Source: Chara braunii | Lineage: Eukaryota; Streptophyta; Charophyceae; Charales; Characeae | Length of the DNA stretch: 54,920 bases | Direction: 5' to 3' | Assembly (NCBI GenBank): GCA_003427395.1 | Contig: BFEA01000024.1 | Location: 1,131,707 to 1,186,626, forward strand | Shown: one piece after another, positions 20,458 to 32,597 of the stretch | How the letters are laid out: each line of letters begins with the position of its first letter | How positions within the stretch are numbered: the stretch's first letter is position 1 | The notes under the pieces: generated by a model | What the model was told of the DNA's origin: nothing | Databases searched by the model: none | What the model saw: the letters and a program-made list of their open reading frames with translations, nothing else | Made by a program: the position numbers and the translations under genes

Positions 20458-22185
20458 GTTGCAGCAAAGGGTGTTTATGGGGTAGAAGCGGGCTTCAAAG
20501 GGGCTTAAAAGAATGTGATATAAATAATATAATTTAACGTTTTTATTTATTTATTTATTTTTAAAATGAATTTTGTGGTGACCCTTCGCCCAAAGTTGTT
20601 TGATCTGCAATCCTGCATGACATAGGGGATGTTTGGGACCTTAATCGTGATTTTGTCCACGCCGGCCACCAGGGTCAGTCTAAGGAACCCCGACGGCCCA
20701 ACCCCTAACCCGCATGTGTTATTTGAAAATAAAAACAGTGAAAAACACAATGACACGTGTTTAAGTTGCGAACAAGGTGGCCTCTTTCCTTCTAAGCATT
20801 ACATACACAAAGCAAGTATATAGCAAAGAAAACAAGACATAGTCCAACTCTCAGTTGAACAACAATCTTGAGGAAGTTATATGTTAGTGTGAAAACATGC
20901 CTGGCGGATATGTTTATAAAACTCGGGCGTGGAAAGGTGGTCCATCTCCAGAGGATACATAGGATCCAAAGGTCGTTGTAGTTGGTTTGGCACAATTGTT
21001 GTTATACTCCTGCAAGAAGTAGCAGCATCACAAGGATAATTATAAGAGGTGAGAGTGAATGGTCAGACTAAAAACCACAAATATTCAGTTGCAAATTTAA
21101 AACACATTTTGTTATACATAGAGAAGAAATAAAAAAAATGTATACCTATGAACAATACAACAAAATCGCATGTCTATGGTAGTACTATGTTTGCATTCAC
21201 TTTGTGGTTTGTGCTTTGAGAAAACATTTGATAATTTTGAAAGAACAACGTATAAGGAACTTAGTACAAAAACAAGGCACCACAATATAAAGACTTGATT
21301 GACATTTATAGTCATCTACAAAACCATGCAAGAGAAGGTTAAAAAAAACGTTGAGTCAAGGTACAACTGAGACAATCATACAATAGTAAACTCATAATGA
21401 TAATAACATAATACTAGGCTATTATTTGAGCTACAATAACCTAAGTCCGGGAAGGGTTACGAGCAAAACCTGAAGAGTTTGACAAAAAGAATATTATGTA
21501 CAATTGTAATTTTCGTTTTAAGAGATTTTACACTGCCAACGAACGCAATGCATAAGGCCAACAACAACTGTTTGAGGAAAACCAAAGTCAAGGTTGCCAA
21601 GTCATCCCCATAGCCATGGAAGTAGAACCCCATATTTGTAACAACACAAACCATCAGCCCACATTTGCAATATTTACCAAATTTATCTTTTATTGTCTCA
21701 CCATAGAGTCGCGAGTGCTCACACCACCGTTGTGACTCAAATCAAGTAGAAAAGAGGCGACTTTATCAAGGCATAAGCTTCGTGTTAATAATAATTATTT
21801 GTGATTGGGAAGTCATTCTGAAAGCCTTGCTTGCCTCATATGCACTTCAGTAAATGAAAGGATAGCAAGATGGATTTTACATCACTAAATTGTACGAAGT
21901 TTTATGTCAATTGCAATTGAATATTTAAAGTGGCAGGTCCTTCATGTTCACCCAAGATGGATTTTTGAGGGTGGCTTACTAGCTTGGTATCCACATGATT
22001 GGGGAAGGGATTGCAACCTCTCCCAACTCACCTGAAGTTAGGCTTTGTCGGAATATATTGCATGTTTATAGTCGGATGGTTAGTATGCTGGTTGTAATAG
22101 CAAACAGGCGTCACAAGAGAAATCTATGGTGCACATGCACTAGTGCAACATGAAAGAAAAAGTAAGGAGTGAAAGCTTATTATAA
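20458..22185. other. Gene-less stretch
   Basis: AT-rich DNA with no recognisable gene, repeat array or RNA. The open frames are short and random in composition. Confidence 0.35.
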
Positions 22186-22237
22186 ACCCCTCTGCCACGG
22201 AGGCCGAAGAGTGACTGAAAGGAAACGACCCTGTATG

Positions 22238-22337
22238 TCGACCTCGGTGGCGGGAAGACGACCAAGCCGGATGCCTACAGTGTGCATACCTTCGTATGAC
22301 GCTTGGTAAACTCTGACACTCGCCACCGAGGTACGAC
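22238..22337. repeat. Inverted repeat (about 16-bp arms)
   Basis: GTCGACCTCGGTGGCG (22238-22253) pairs with CGCCACCGAGGTACGAC (22321-22337), one base bulged, enclosing 67 bp. CTCTGACACTC occurs twice nearby (22310 and 22350). It may be the stem of a small inverted-repeat element. Confidence 0.6.
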
Positions 22338-22777
22338 GCCGAATACACTCTGACACTCACAATGACTGACATGTATTTTATTTTATGAAACGACCACTTA
22401 TAGATTGCTATATTGTGTTGTTATAAATGTACTTTTCTTGGCTTGCTTTTGTATACTTACAAAATGTTAGACGTTTCTTATCATGTGCGAATGCATATGT
22501 GAAATGTTTGTGATGATTGTATTGTGTGAGGGATTGTGTAACGGATAGTAGGAGTTGGCAACGGGTTTATAGCAAAGTTAGGGCAGCCCACATCCCACAA
22601 TGCACCCTCTACACAGTACTGCCTCCTGTCCGTAATCCCGAAACGCCCGACCCCAAACAACAACCCCCCCCCTTCCACGATGCCCACGACACTCTCCTGA
22701 TCCCCCACGCACCCCCCGATCCCCCACGCACCCCCACATCCCCACACACCCCACACCCCCAAAGCCTACACACCCAC
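22338..22777. other. Gene-less stretch ending in C-rich low complexity
   Basis: From about 22580 the plus strand is almost free of G runs and dominated by CCCAC/CCCC words, ending at the gap. No gene is seen. Confidence 0.4.
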
Positions 22778-22838
22778 NNNNNNNNNNNNNNNNNNNNNNN
22801 NNNNNNNNNNNNNNNNNNNNNNNNNNNNNNNNNNNNNN
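22778..22838. other. Assembly gap (61 N)
   Basis: Unsequenced bases joining a C-rich low-complexity tract to the first copy of the 2.16-kb duplicated segment. Confidence 1.
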
Positions 22839-23271
22839 TTTTCCCTTTTTCTTTTTTTCTCTTTTTCTTTGGCTTGAACTTGGAAAGGCAGGGGCGCGTT
22901 TTGTTTGGGAGCATAGACTGAACCGGGAAAAAAAAGGGTCCAACGACTCACGCCTAAAGCCATACAACCGACGGAGCTAGCCTGTAGAAGCACATGGCCT
23001 GTTTCACCTGTGTGCGGAGACCCACTCGCTCCGTGGGCTTTGGATTCGCTACACTGATATGACTACAGAGAGCCGCACAACACTCTTTGCTTCTGTTCTG
23101 CTCTTTGCGGAGTTCTCTGCTGGACCAATCAGGATTTTGCCAAAAATCACCATAGCATTCTCGACTGAGTTCTCGCTATCTTGCTCATTGGTCCCTCTTG
23201 GGATAGCAATCAGTTTTGCACCTGTCATAGCACTCACACTTGGCAAACGAGCACTGCATTGACTATCTGAA

Positions 23272-23962
23272 CATGGCTGCACCATTCAGCTTCGATGAGA
23301 TGAATTTGCATCTGGCGGACGAGGGAGTTGTCAATGCGCGTGAGGAGGCACAACCAGAGGTGATGACTATCAAACGAATCATTGTGGCTCTCCTCCCTCT
23401 CCTCCTCCTCCTCCTCCTCCTCCTCCTTCTCCTTATCTCTCTCTCCCTCTCATTTCGATTATCTCGTACGCTCCCCCGAATCATCCACCCTCTGATGACT
23501 TCGATAATGGTTCTCCACATATATTTGGCGTTATATCTTGTGCTATTATTTTGTATTCCTCTGACGAGCTAACCTATTGGCAAGGTTGGCGAAAAGCATG
23601 TTTAAGGGAGCATGCCAACACCCTAGCCAGACGTAACGACTGAGCTTTCACCTACCCTCTTTGTGGTAGAATGGTGATTGTTCCCATATGAGAGAACCAA
23701 TGATTTCGTGAAACTTCGTGCTTATTTGATCTTTGTGATAACCCTTGCCTGATGATGTGCTTACCTTGTGTGTTCATGTTGCTTCGCTTGGGGTTTGGAT
23801 GGTAATTAGATTTTTTTTTCGTTATAATTATATGCATGGGCCGGGTATGTCCTTTTGTTATGTTCGGGATGGGCAGCTGATGTGCGCAAGGAATACGCTC
23901 ACTTGAAGGCCAAGCTGACAAGCAAGCTGAAGCACAGTTGCGGCATGGTTGTTGACGAATGA
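23272..23962 (+). CDS. Possible small gene fragment (two candidate exons)
   Basis: An ATG at 23272 opens MAAPFSFDEMNLHLADEGVV, which then runs into a CTC-repeat-encoded poly-Leu that is unlikely to be coding. A second candidate exon, 23877-23962, starts after an acceptor-like GGGCAG, reads DVRKEYAHLKAKLTSKLKH and ends MVVDE with a stop. Upstream are an inverted-repeat-like pair of CCAAT boxes (ACCAATCAGG at 23123; ATTGGTCCC at 23187). Phases of the obvious donor (AG|GTGATG near 23361) and this acceptor do not agree, so the model is uncertain. I do not recognise the protein. Confidence 0.25.
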
Positions 23963-24084
23963 TTAGTCACAGAGATTTCGGGATCAAGAGTAGTTATGAA
24001 GCTTAACGTGTTAATTGGGGTTTTTTTGTGAATGTATTCGGGGAACAGGGATTGGGTGATGATTGTGGAGGAGTTAGTGAGCAA

Positions 24085-24480
24085 TTAATTGCAGAACAGC
24101 CTGGCGGCCTGCCATCGTAATGATCATGGAAATATAGGCGCCATGAGAGTAGTGCGTTCGGCTAACTGAGGCCACCTTGTTTTACGTAGGGGCTTGGTGT
24201 TTCGTTCATTTTGTTTGGGCTTTGGTTACAAAAAATGGGGAATGGACTGGTAGATAGGATCTACACCGATGGGCTTTCAGAAAGATTTTCTTGGAATAAA
24301 GCCATGAGTATATTAGGGTAGCTGGGATTTGGAATAAGTGCTGATGGCTATGGAGATGGTGAACATTTAATTGCAGAGCTACTTGATCGCCTGCCATCGT
24401 AATAATCAGGGGATCGTAGATGCTATGGGAGGAGAGCATTCAGCTAACTGAGGCCACCTTGGATCACGTAGACGCTTGTT
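24085..24480. repeat. Diverged ~283-bp tandem repeat
   Basis: TTAATTGCAGA, GCCTGCCATCGTAATRATCA and GGCTAACTGAGGCCACCTTG (or CAGCTAACTG...) occur near 24085-24195 and again near 24367-24478. The same pair is present in the second copy of the large segment (33901-34296). Confidence 0.7.
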
Positions 24481-25010
24481 TTTCATCATTTTTTTCCTCG
24501 TTTTTTTCATCATTTTTTCATCATCCTTTTCACCAATTTTTTTGCATTGGTTACGGAGAAGGGAAATAATTTGTGAAGATAGGATCTGCGCCGATGCATT
24601 CTTTCGATCATTGGCAGCTTATGCTTTCTTCCATTTCTTTTCGTTTCTTTTCTTTTCTTATAGGATAGGAGTGCATTTGGTTGAGCGATGCATGGGCTAC
24701 TGAATGCGACTTGTTGCGATCATTTTTTTCCAATTCAGTAAACAATCGTGGATGTCGTGTGAGAATTTTCGTAATCTGTCTGCCTGATTGTTTGAAATCC
24801 TATGTATTCTGATGCAATACTACGTGAGTGCACCTTAAGGAGGTATGTTGATAGAAGCGGGGATGAAATGAGAGGAATGATTGTAATACGTGAGGTTCCT
24901 TCGGGGGAGCTTACCTTGTGAGGTGGCGATGAGTTAGAGCATGTATCTGTTACGTGCCGAGGCCTCTGTAACATGTGTTATCGCACACATCTTCACACAC
25001 ACACACACAC

Positions 25011-25048
25011 CTGTCTCTTATACACATCTAGATGTGTATAAGAGACAG
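25011..25048. other. Tn5/Nextera mosaic-end junction adapter (library artefact)
   Basis: CTGTCTCTTATACACATCT (25011-25029) is followed directly by its reverse complement AGATGTGTATAAGAGACAG (25030-25048). This is the circularisation junction of Nextera mate-pair libraries, not biology. Its plus-strand translation contains the well-known spurious peptide SYTHLDVYKRQ. Sequence on the two sides need not be adjacent in the genome. Confidence 0.98.
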
Positions 25049-26520
25049 CTCCTACCCCGTTCGGCGAACACACTTAAAACGCCCCCCCAAATAACGCCCC
25101 CCCCCCAACAAACCCCCTCAGTCAACAATTTTTTTTTTTTTTTTGCAAAGGCATACCTTCGCATGTCCCACACACCTTAGAATCGAAAACTGATAACGGG
25201 GAAGGGGGGGCGGGAGTTTTTTTTTAACCCCTTCAACTTACGGAAATCCACCCCCCCCCCCCATTTTTTTTATTTTTTTATTTTTTTTTATTTTTTTCGT
25301 TTAAGGGGCAGAGGCTGCCGCTGAGCGGACGGACCTGGCGTGCCGACCTCTGACCCTCCCTCGAACGCGTGGCCTGTGGCCGCGGCTGCAGGCTCGACCA
25401 CGCGCGGCCACATCCGCGGGGGTTTCATAGTCCCACACTAGTTCTAACCGGTCACACGCGGTGGGTGGTAGGTGGTCCTGCACTACAACCTTCAGCACTA
25501 AACGACGTCGCCTCTAAAAACCGCTTCCACCACGCCGCCAAAAAAACACAACACCCAAGTATTAAATTTGTAGGAGCCACAAATTTCACACGCACGCCTT
25601 TACTGGTCCTAATGGTCCCACAAAGACTAACGTCGACGGTTTCACTATCGCTGGTGTGTGTGTATAGAAAAAAAAAATTCAGCGTACATCTAACCTTGAG
25701 AACCAGGTTTGAAACAAAGGCCAATGTTGGCACCACCACTGGACCTCACGGAATCCAGTAGTACCACCCCTAAAAAGAAGCATGACCTCGGCGCTTGCCA
25801 CGTCACTCAAAACTGGTCCACCGCACTTCACCTCTCAGACAAGCGGCAAGGAAGAGCCCCACTGTGCACCAAAGAAAAAAACAGCACCTCCATTTCACCC
25901 AGCATCACTAGGCGTGCCGCAATATTCGCAACATAACGCTACAAAACTTAAGGTCGCTGACGCCGAACAATTTCGGCAGCATGTCCCCACAAAGTGCAGG
26001 TTAGCCTGCTGCAACCTGGTCCACCGAAACCTCCACCAGCGCCGCCGTGAAGTTTGTCGTCGCGGATAGCACCGTGCCGTTAAATTAATAAAACTTGGGC
26101 TATGGATCAAATCCACGCCCAAAGTATAGCTCCCTTCACACAGTCCCGGTTCGGCAACGTGGTCCTAAGAACTGTCCAGAGGGCCAACACCAGGCAGAGG
26201 GTGGAGCAGAGTGCTCCCTGCCTCAACTATAGCTGCCCTACTCCCCCTCCCACACTCCTCTGCAAACCTCCAATCTTCTCTACCACTGCCTCAAGCAACT
26301 CCTCCAGCAGCCCAACAACACTCAAGGGTGTTGTTACACAACATGAGTGCTTTTGTGTGGAAGTTGGGGACAATTGCCTTTTTATACTGGTTGAGTCCTG
26401 GTTGTCACTCCATCCCCAAGGCAAAATCGCAAGCGCATAGGGAGCTCTTCATCTGCGGCAAGATCGAGGGCAACTCTGGCCGCACGACAACCACAACCTT
26501 AGTGGGGCATTTTCTTTAAC
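25049..26520. other. Gene-less stretch of uncertain placement
   Basis: Starts with C-homopolymer-rich, low-quality-looking sequence (25080-25290), then moderately GC-rich DNA with no recognisable domain in any frame. It follows the adapter and so may belong elsewhere. Confidence 0.35.
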
Positions 26521-28235
26521 TACCCTTTTTTTTTTTTTTTTTTGCCTCAGCTATTTCGAAATTTCACGAGATAGTTGAATTCTTGCATTTTCAAATTTAT
26601 TTTTATTTTCTTTTTTTGATAAGAGGTTGAACCGTTGAAGAGATTCAACCCCTTTCAATTGATGTATCTGGCCCTTTTTCTTAGGGCAAATATCTCGAGG
26701 GAAAGACCAAACTTAGCCTTTTCAGTCATGACCTTTAATTGTCCAGGCTCCCAATAAAAACGAGGGTCTGATAGTTGCCTCTTGCAGTTTTTGCCAAAGG
26801 TTTCACCTTGTGAGGACAATTGTCCTCATGAGAATGCAACAAAAAGAAAAGAAACAACAAAAGAGAAGGACTAAACTTAACCCCCAAAACTAGACCGTCC
26901 CTGGCCTCGATTCAAGCCAGGAACATTATAGAGCCCCACTCTGTTAGACTTTCGGGCCAGAGTCGACCCTTCAGTGGGTCTTAGTTGGCTCGGCTCCGCC
27001 CACGTTCGTGCTCAGGGCGTGGAGGCATTCGTCACAGAGTCACCCCCCTCAATGCTTTGAGATGGAGGGGGGTGGGCCAATGAGCAAGAAAACTTTGGAC
27101 ATTGGGGATATAGCTCAACTTTTCTCGCTAGGTGGGTAATCTCGTTGATCCTTCGCAAACCTCCATTCTTCGATGCTTCATTATGTTTCTCATGCAATTA
27201 CTCCTTCCAATACTCATGCAGTCCAGAGATTCTTTGAAGGTTTATCTTCCTTCATGCGTAGGCCAAGCGTCCTCCTTGGGCCACACATCCATTCACTAAT
27301 TGCAGGGACTAACGACTTCATCGAGGTTGAGGGACGCCCCTCGGCTTAGGCCCGTGGACTAAGCCTTGTTGGCACCTATCGCCTCACTAGGGCGCCCTCT
27401 GCGTCATCCTCTAGCCGATCTATGTGTAAACTTCCTCTATCTCATGCATCATATATCATGTCATGTTGTTTTCCCATACACCCCTTCGTCTTTTCGAGGC
27501 CCCGCCCAACGCTCACACCTTCATGTGACTTTGTGACCTTCTTGGCCACCCGTTGCTTTCACAGGTTTTCAACGGTTCAGATCGCATTTCCTTTCATAAG
27601 TGGGACAATATGCACAACAACTCGTTCAAGAGGGAGGGTTACGCTCACAACCCATTCAACTTCAGTCTTTCTCTGCCGCCCGGCCTCTCCTAGCACTATC
27701 CATCTCGAGGCATCCTAGGGATATTCACCTGCACACTCAATGCAATATAGACAAGCACAACCCCAATTTGGGGTCAACACATCATCCCTTCCACATGCTT
27801 ATTTTCCTTTGCCTTTAGTTCCTTCTTTCGTCGTTCCTTCCCATTGCCCATACCATCCTTTTTTTTCTCTCATGCAGTCGGGGTGTTGGTCGAGTCCACT
27901 GACCTTTCTTTTTTTCAATGAGTATTCTCAAACCTTGGGTCCTTGCCAATCCTCAAGTCCTTATGAATTCTCCAATCCTTTGTGCTCACAAGTCTTTCCC
28001 AAATCTCAAACATTTTTTCCTTCTTGGTGGCGCAAGGGATCGACAACCCTCCCCTTGCCCTCTCTTTCCACCAAGTGAGGCCAAAGCTCTTTCACTGTTT
28101 GTCCCCTGGCAAGGTGACAAGTGAGTGTGGAAGGGTTAGTCGCATAAGAGGAGGGTCAAGAATAGGCTTTAGAGCATGGGAGGGGTAGATGAGAGGGAGG
28201 CAGTGAAATAAGGGAGAGCGAGAGCGAGAGCAAGA
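26521..28235. other. Gene-less stretch
   Basis: A T run (26527-26543), AT-rich DNA to 26700, then pyrimidine-rich DNA (CTTCC, TTTCC words) from 27420 to 28080. A short (GA)n tract is at 28213-28252. No gene is recognised. Confidence 0.35.
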
Positions 28236-28299
28236 GAGAGAGAGAGAGAGAGTACCTATGTCTAATCAAAGTTTATCACCTTCTTGCCCTACCATCCTA

Positions 28300-29195
28300 C
28301 CTGAGACTCCTTATGGTGGATGGGTGATGAAGATGGAGGAGGAAGAAGATGCAGAGGTGGTTGGATATGAAGGATGGGTGATGGAGGTGGAGGAGGAAGA
28401 CAGTGCGAGGTGGTTGACTATGGTGGATGGATGAGGAAGTCGGAGGAGGAAAATGGTCTGAAGGTCGTTTGCTATGGTGGATGGGTGATGGTCTGGAGGA
28501 AGACGAAGGTGCGGAGGTGGTTGGCTATGGAGGATGGGTGATGGAGGTGGAGGATGAAGAAGGTGTGAGGTGGTTGGCTATGGTGGATGGATGAGGGAGA
28601 TGGAGGAGGAAGATGGTGTGAAGGTGGTTTGCTATGGTGGATGGGTGACGGCGTGGAGGAAAAAGATGATGTGAGGTGGTTGGCTATGGTGGATGGGTGA
28701 TGGAGGTGGAGGAAAAAGGTGTGAGGGGGCTGGCTATGGTGGATGGGTGAAGGAGGTGGAGGAGGAAGAAGGCGCAGAGGTGGTTGGCTACGGAGGATGG
28801 GTGATGGAGGTATAGAAGAAAGAATGTGTGAGGTGGTTGGCTATGGTGGATGGATGAGAGAGATGTAGGAGGAAGATGGTGTGAAGGTGGTTTGCTATGG
28901 TGGATGGGTGATGGCGTGGAGGAAGAAAAATGTGCGAGGTGGTTGGTTATGGAGGATGGGTGATGCAGGTGGAGGAGGAAGAAGGTGTGAGGTGGTTGGT
29001 TATGGTGAACAGATGAGAGAGATGGAGGAGGAAGGTTGGTTTGCTATGGTGGATGGGTGATAGAGGTGGAGGAAGAAGATGATGTGAGGTCGTTGGCTAT
29101 GGTGGATGGGTGATGGAGGTGGAGGGAGACGAAGGTGTGAAGGTGAATGGCTATGATGGATGGGTGAAGGAGGTGGAGGAGGAAGAAGGTGTAAA
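28300..29195. repeat. ~54-bp minisatellite
   Basis: About 16 diverged units contain GAGGTGGTTGGCTATGGTGG, ATGGGTGATGGAGGTGGAGG and AGGAAGAAGGTG; starts near 28353, 28407, 28461, 28515 and onward. The period is a multiple of three, and in one frame the units read like (VVGYGGWVMEVEEEE)n, but stops interrupt it. The strand is purine-rich and almost lacks C. Confidence 0.9.
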
Positions 29196-30089
29196 GGTGT
29201 TTTGTAAGTCTTCGGTCTCGTCCTTCCCGTGTCGTCCCAATGTTTAAACCCTAAAAAAACTCCGACTTGCGAGATTCAGATTTGCAGCAAGGACTCAGAC
29301 TTTGCAAAAACTCAAACTTGCAAAAAAAAACTCAGATCACTGAAAAAGTCAAATTTCTCAGATTTTCGTTTCTTGGGGTGGGGGAGCCGAAAAACTCATA
29401 TTTGTGTTTCTTGACCTAAACGACGTCAGATAGGCTTGTAACTTCACAGGCCCTCTGTATATACCATATAGATGCCCCTTCTAAAATTGGGCCTCATTCC
29501 GTCGCTGTTTGCCCCTACTTGCCTTTTTCGGGCGTCGCCCGAGGCCCTAAGCAAACAGTTCGACGAAGTCAATTTTTCGTTTTTGTGGAAAAATGTACTC
29601 AGATGGACTGGGGATTTTGCAGGCCATCCACCTATACCTAGGATATGGGGTCTATCAAGCCTCAACCCGCATAGCCCTTTTTTGACAGGGTTGGTTTTCG
29701 GTGCCTCATGACGCGCCGGTTAGTTGGCCGTTTTCGGACCGGTTCTTGGTCGGGGATCGGAACAGCGGTCCTCAGCAGCAGCAACAATCAAATGCTTGGC
29801 CAGACATCGGCAACAGTAGCAACAGTTGCATCATCATCATCATGAGCAACAGCAGCAGCCGATGCAGTCTTCTACCGACTCCCCTTTTCCGTGTTCAAAT
29901 AGAGCACGGGGGGTTGAAGTGGTGTTCAAATAGGGCACGAGGGAGGGTGAACTATTACAAATACACAACCCTATTATCTACATATGAGTAATAGGGACAT
30001 CCACAAGCGATGCGGAACACCATCCAGTGAATAATTTACAAGATGCACGAGTTACACTAGACAAAACACTCGCACATGACCAGTGCAGT
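29196..30089. other. Gene-less stretch
   Basis: Contains a short series of AACTCAGA/ACTTGCA words (29255-29335) and CAGCAG/CATCAT triplet runs (29775-29860). GGTTGAAGTGGTGTTCAAATAGGGCACG and GTGTTCAAATAGAGCACGGG are two versions of one short repeat (29890-29940). No gene is seen. Confidence 0.3.
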
Positions 30090-31435
30090 CAAAAACCCAA
30101 GTTGCGATTTTTAATGGAGTGAAAAAATTGACAATACGTGAGGAAGAGATGGCAAAAAAATTGGAATAAGGAAGCATCTTAGTAGTGATTTACAACCAAA
30201 TAGAGAAATTGACAAAATATGGCGAGACAGTGAGATAATCTTACTCCCAATGCTTGAAAACTCAAGGATCAAAGTAGCGATTTATAATGGAGGGGGGAAA
30301 TGGACAATGCATGAGGAAAAGATGATCACACCACTAGAATGAGCAAAAATTCAAGCAGTGATTTACAACCAAGTGGAGAAATGGACAAAACATGGAGAGA
30401 GAGTTAGAGAATCTCACTCCCAAGCTTAAAAACTCAAAGATCAAAATAGCGATTCACAATAGAGTGAGAAAATTGACAATGCATGGCGAAAGGATGATCG
30501 CAACACTGGAATGAGCAAGAACCCAAGTAGCGATTTACAACCAAGTGAAGAAATGGATAAACATGGAGAATCAATAAGAGAATCTCACTACCAAGCTTGA
30601 AAACTCAAAAATCAAAGTAGCGATTTACAATCGAGTGAGGAAATGGATATTGCATGAGGAAACAATGATCACAACACTAGAATAAGCAAGAATCAAAGTA
30701 GCGATTTACAACCAAGCGAAGAAATGAACAAAACATGGAGAGAGAGTGAGAGAAACTTACTAAAAAACTTAAAAACTCAAAGATCAAAGTAACAATATAC
30801 AATGGAGTGAGAAAATAAATAATGCATGAGGAAAACATAATCACAACACTAAAATAAACAAGAATCGAAGTAACGATTTACAACCAAGCGCAGAAATTGA
30901 CAAAACATGAAAAGAGGGTGAGAGAACCTCACTCCTTGAAAACTCGAAAATCAAAGTAGCAATTTACAATGGAGTGAGAAAAGGGACAATGCATAAGGAA
31001 AAAATTATTATAACACTAAAATGAGTTAGGAAATAAGTAGTAATTTACAACCAAGTGGGGAAATGAACAAAACATGGATGGAGGGTAAGAGAATCTCACT
31101 CCCAAGCTTCAAAACTCAATTATCAAAGCACCGATTTACGATGGAGTGAGGAAATGGAGATTGCATGAGGAAAAAATGATCACAATACCAGAATGAGTAG
31201 AATCAAAGTAGCGTTTTACGACCAAGTAAAGAAATTGACAGAACATAGAGAGAGATTGAGAGAATCTCACTCCCAAGCTTAAAAACTTAAAGATCAAAGT
31301 AGCAATTACAATGGAGTGAGAAAATTGAGAATTCATAAGGAAAAGATTATCACAACACTAGAATGAGCAAGAATCAAAGCAGGGATTTACAATCAAGTGA
31401 AGAAACTGACAAAACATAGAGAAAGAGTGAACTAA
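30090..31435. repeat. ~171-bp dimeric satellite, main array (8 units)
   Basis: Units marked by GCGATTTACAATGGAG start at 30103, 30277, 30449, 30620, 30791, 30959, 31131 and 31302, intervals 168-174 bp. Each unit has two related halves: one with ACAATGGAGTGAG...GACAATGCATGAGG and one with ACAACCAAGTGAAG...GACAAAACATGGAG. The array is AT-rich and strongly purine-biased on the plus strand. Confidence 0.92.
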
Positions 31436-32538
31436 GAGTCGGAGACTTTCCAGCTTGATCCCACGCATGCGGCTATGCAACCTCCGCAACTCCCACCAAA
31501 CCATACTCATCCATATATCCCCCCCACCCCCACAACTTCTATCTCTCGCTCGTTCCTACAATCTCTCTTCTCTGAAGCGGCGCATTTGTGTGGTGCACTA
31601 TCCACCTTAGCCCGCTGAGTGGTGTAGGCTGTTGCGCTATACCCGCAGATGCCATAGCTGGTGCTTCTCGCACCACCCTTGGCAAACGGGGATTCTGTAA
31701 TCGGCAGCGTGAATAACATCCCACTGTGATTCGCTCTTGCGATTACCAGCGGCAACCTCAAGGTCCGGTACGATGGCGCAGATCAGGGAAAATCTTCCCG
31801 ACGCAGACATTATGGAACACACGGTAAGATAAGCCCTTGAGCTCAACTCTACCTCGTTCCTCCATGACCTCTTCCCTCACCACCTTATTGGGGAGCCAGA
31901 GGATACTCACCCTCTGATGAGCCGTGACCGGCGCAAGCGGCGAAAAGCGCTTTAGGGGATGCGCCACCCCTCCTCCACCAGCAATACTACCGGTGTTGAT
32001 GGCATTGACCATCATGCTCCTTACCTCCCCCTTCCTCTCTCTTCTTTGCTATCCTCTCCACCCTCATATCGTGCTAAAAGTGTTTTGTTGCAAACAGATG
32101 CATGTGAGGATTGGTGGTTGCGGTTGCATAACGACAAGGTATGCTTTCCTACTGCTCACAGAACTAATGGTAAATCTATGGCTGATGGAGATCCCCATAT
32201 TTCGGTTGCTATGGTTGCATGATGCACTTCGACACACACACACACACACACACACATGCACACACATACACACACACACACACGGGGGCACACACCCATA
32301 CACGGACACATTGACAGACACACACACACATGATACGCACACTCACACACACACACACACACATACACGGACACACAGACAGACACACACACACACACGT
32401 GATACGCACACTCACACACACACACACACGACTGTCGGGGTTCAACCTCCTGATGAGTCGGTGAAACTTCCGTGAAAGTCCAACGAAATAGTCTGGCACA
32501 CACACAAACATACACACCCACACACACACATGCACATA

Positions 32539-32597
<59 letters not shown>

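Larger units (their letters stand above)
22852..25010. repeat. 2.16-kb segment, copy 1 (probably a false duplicate)
   Basis: This is the same sequence as 32668-34826, offset by 9816 bp, with no difference found in the parts compared, including every open frame. Its left end is a T-rich tract just after the N gap. Its right end is a (CA)n tract cut by the Tn5 adapter junction at 25011. Inside are CCAAT-type boxes, a possible exon pair and a ~283-bp diverged tandem repeat. Natural flanks exist only at the second copy. Confidence 0.9.
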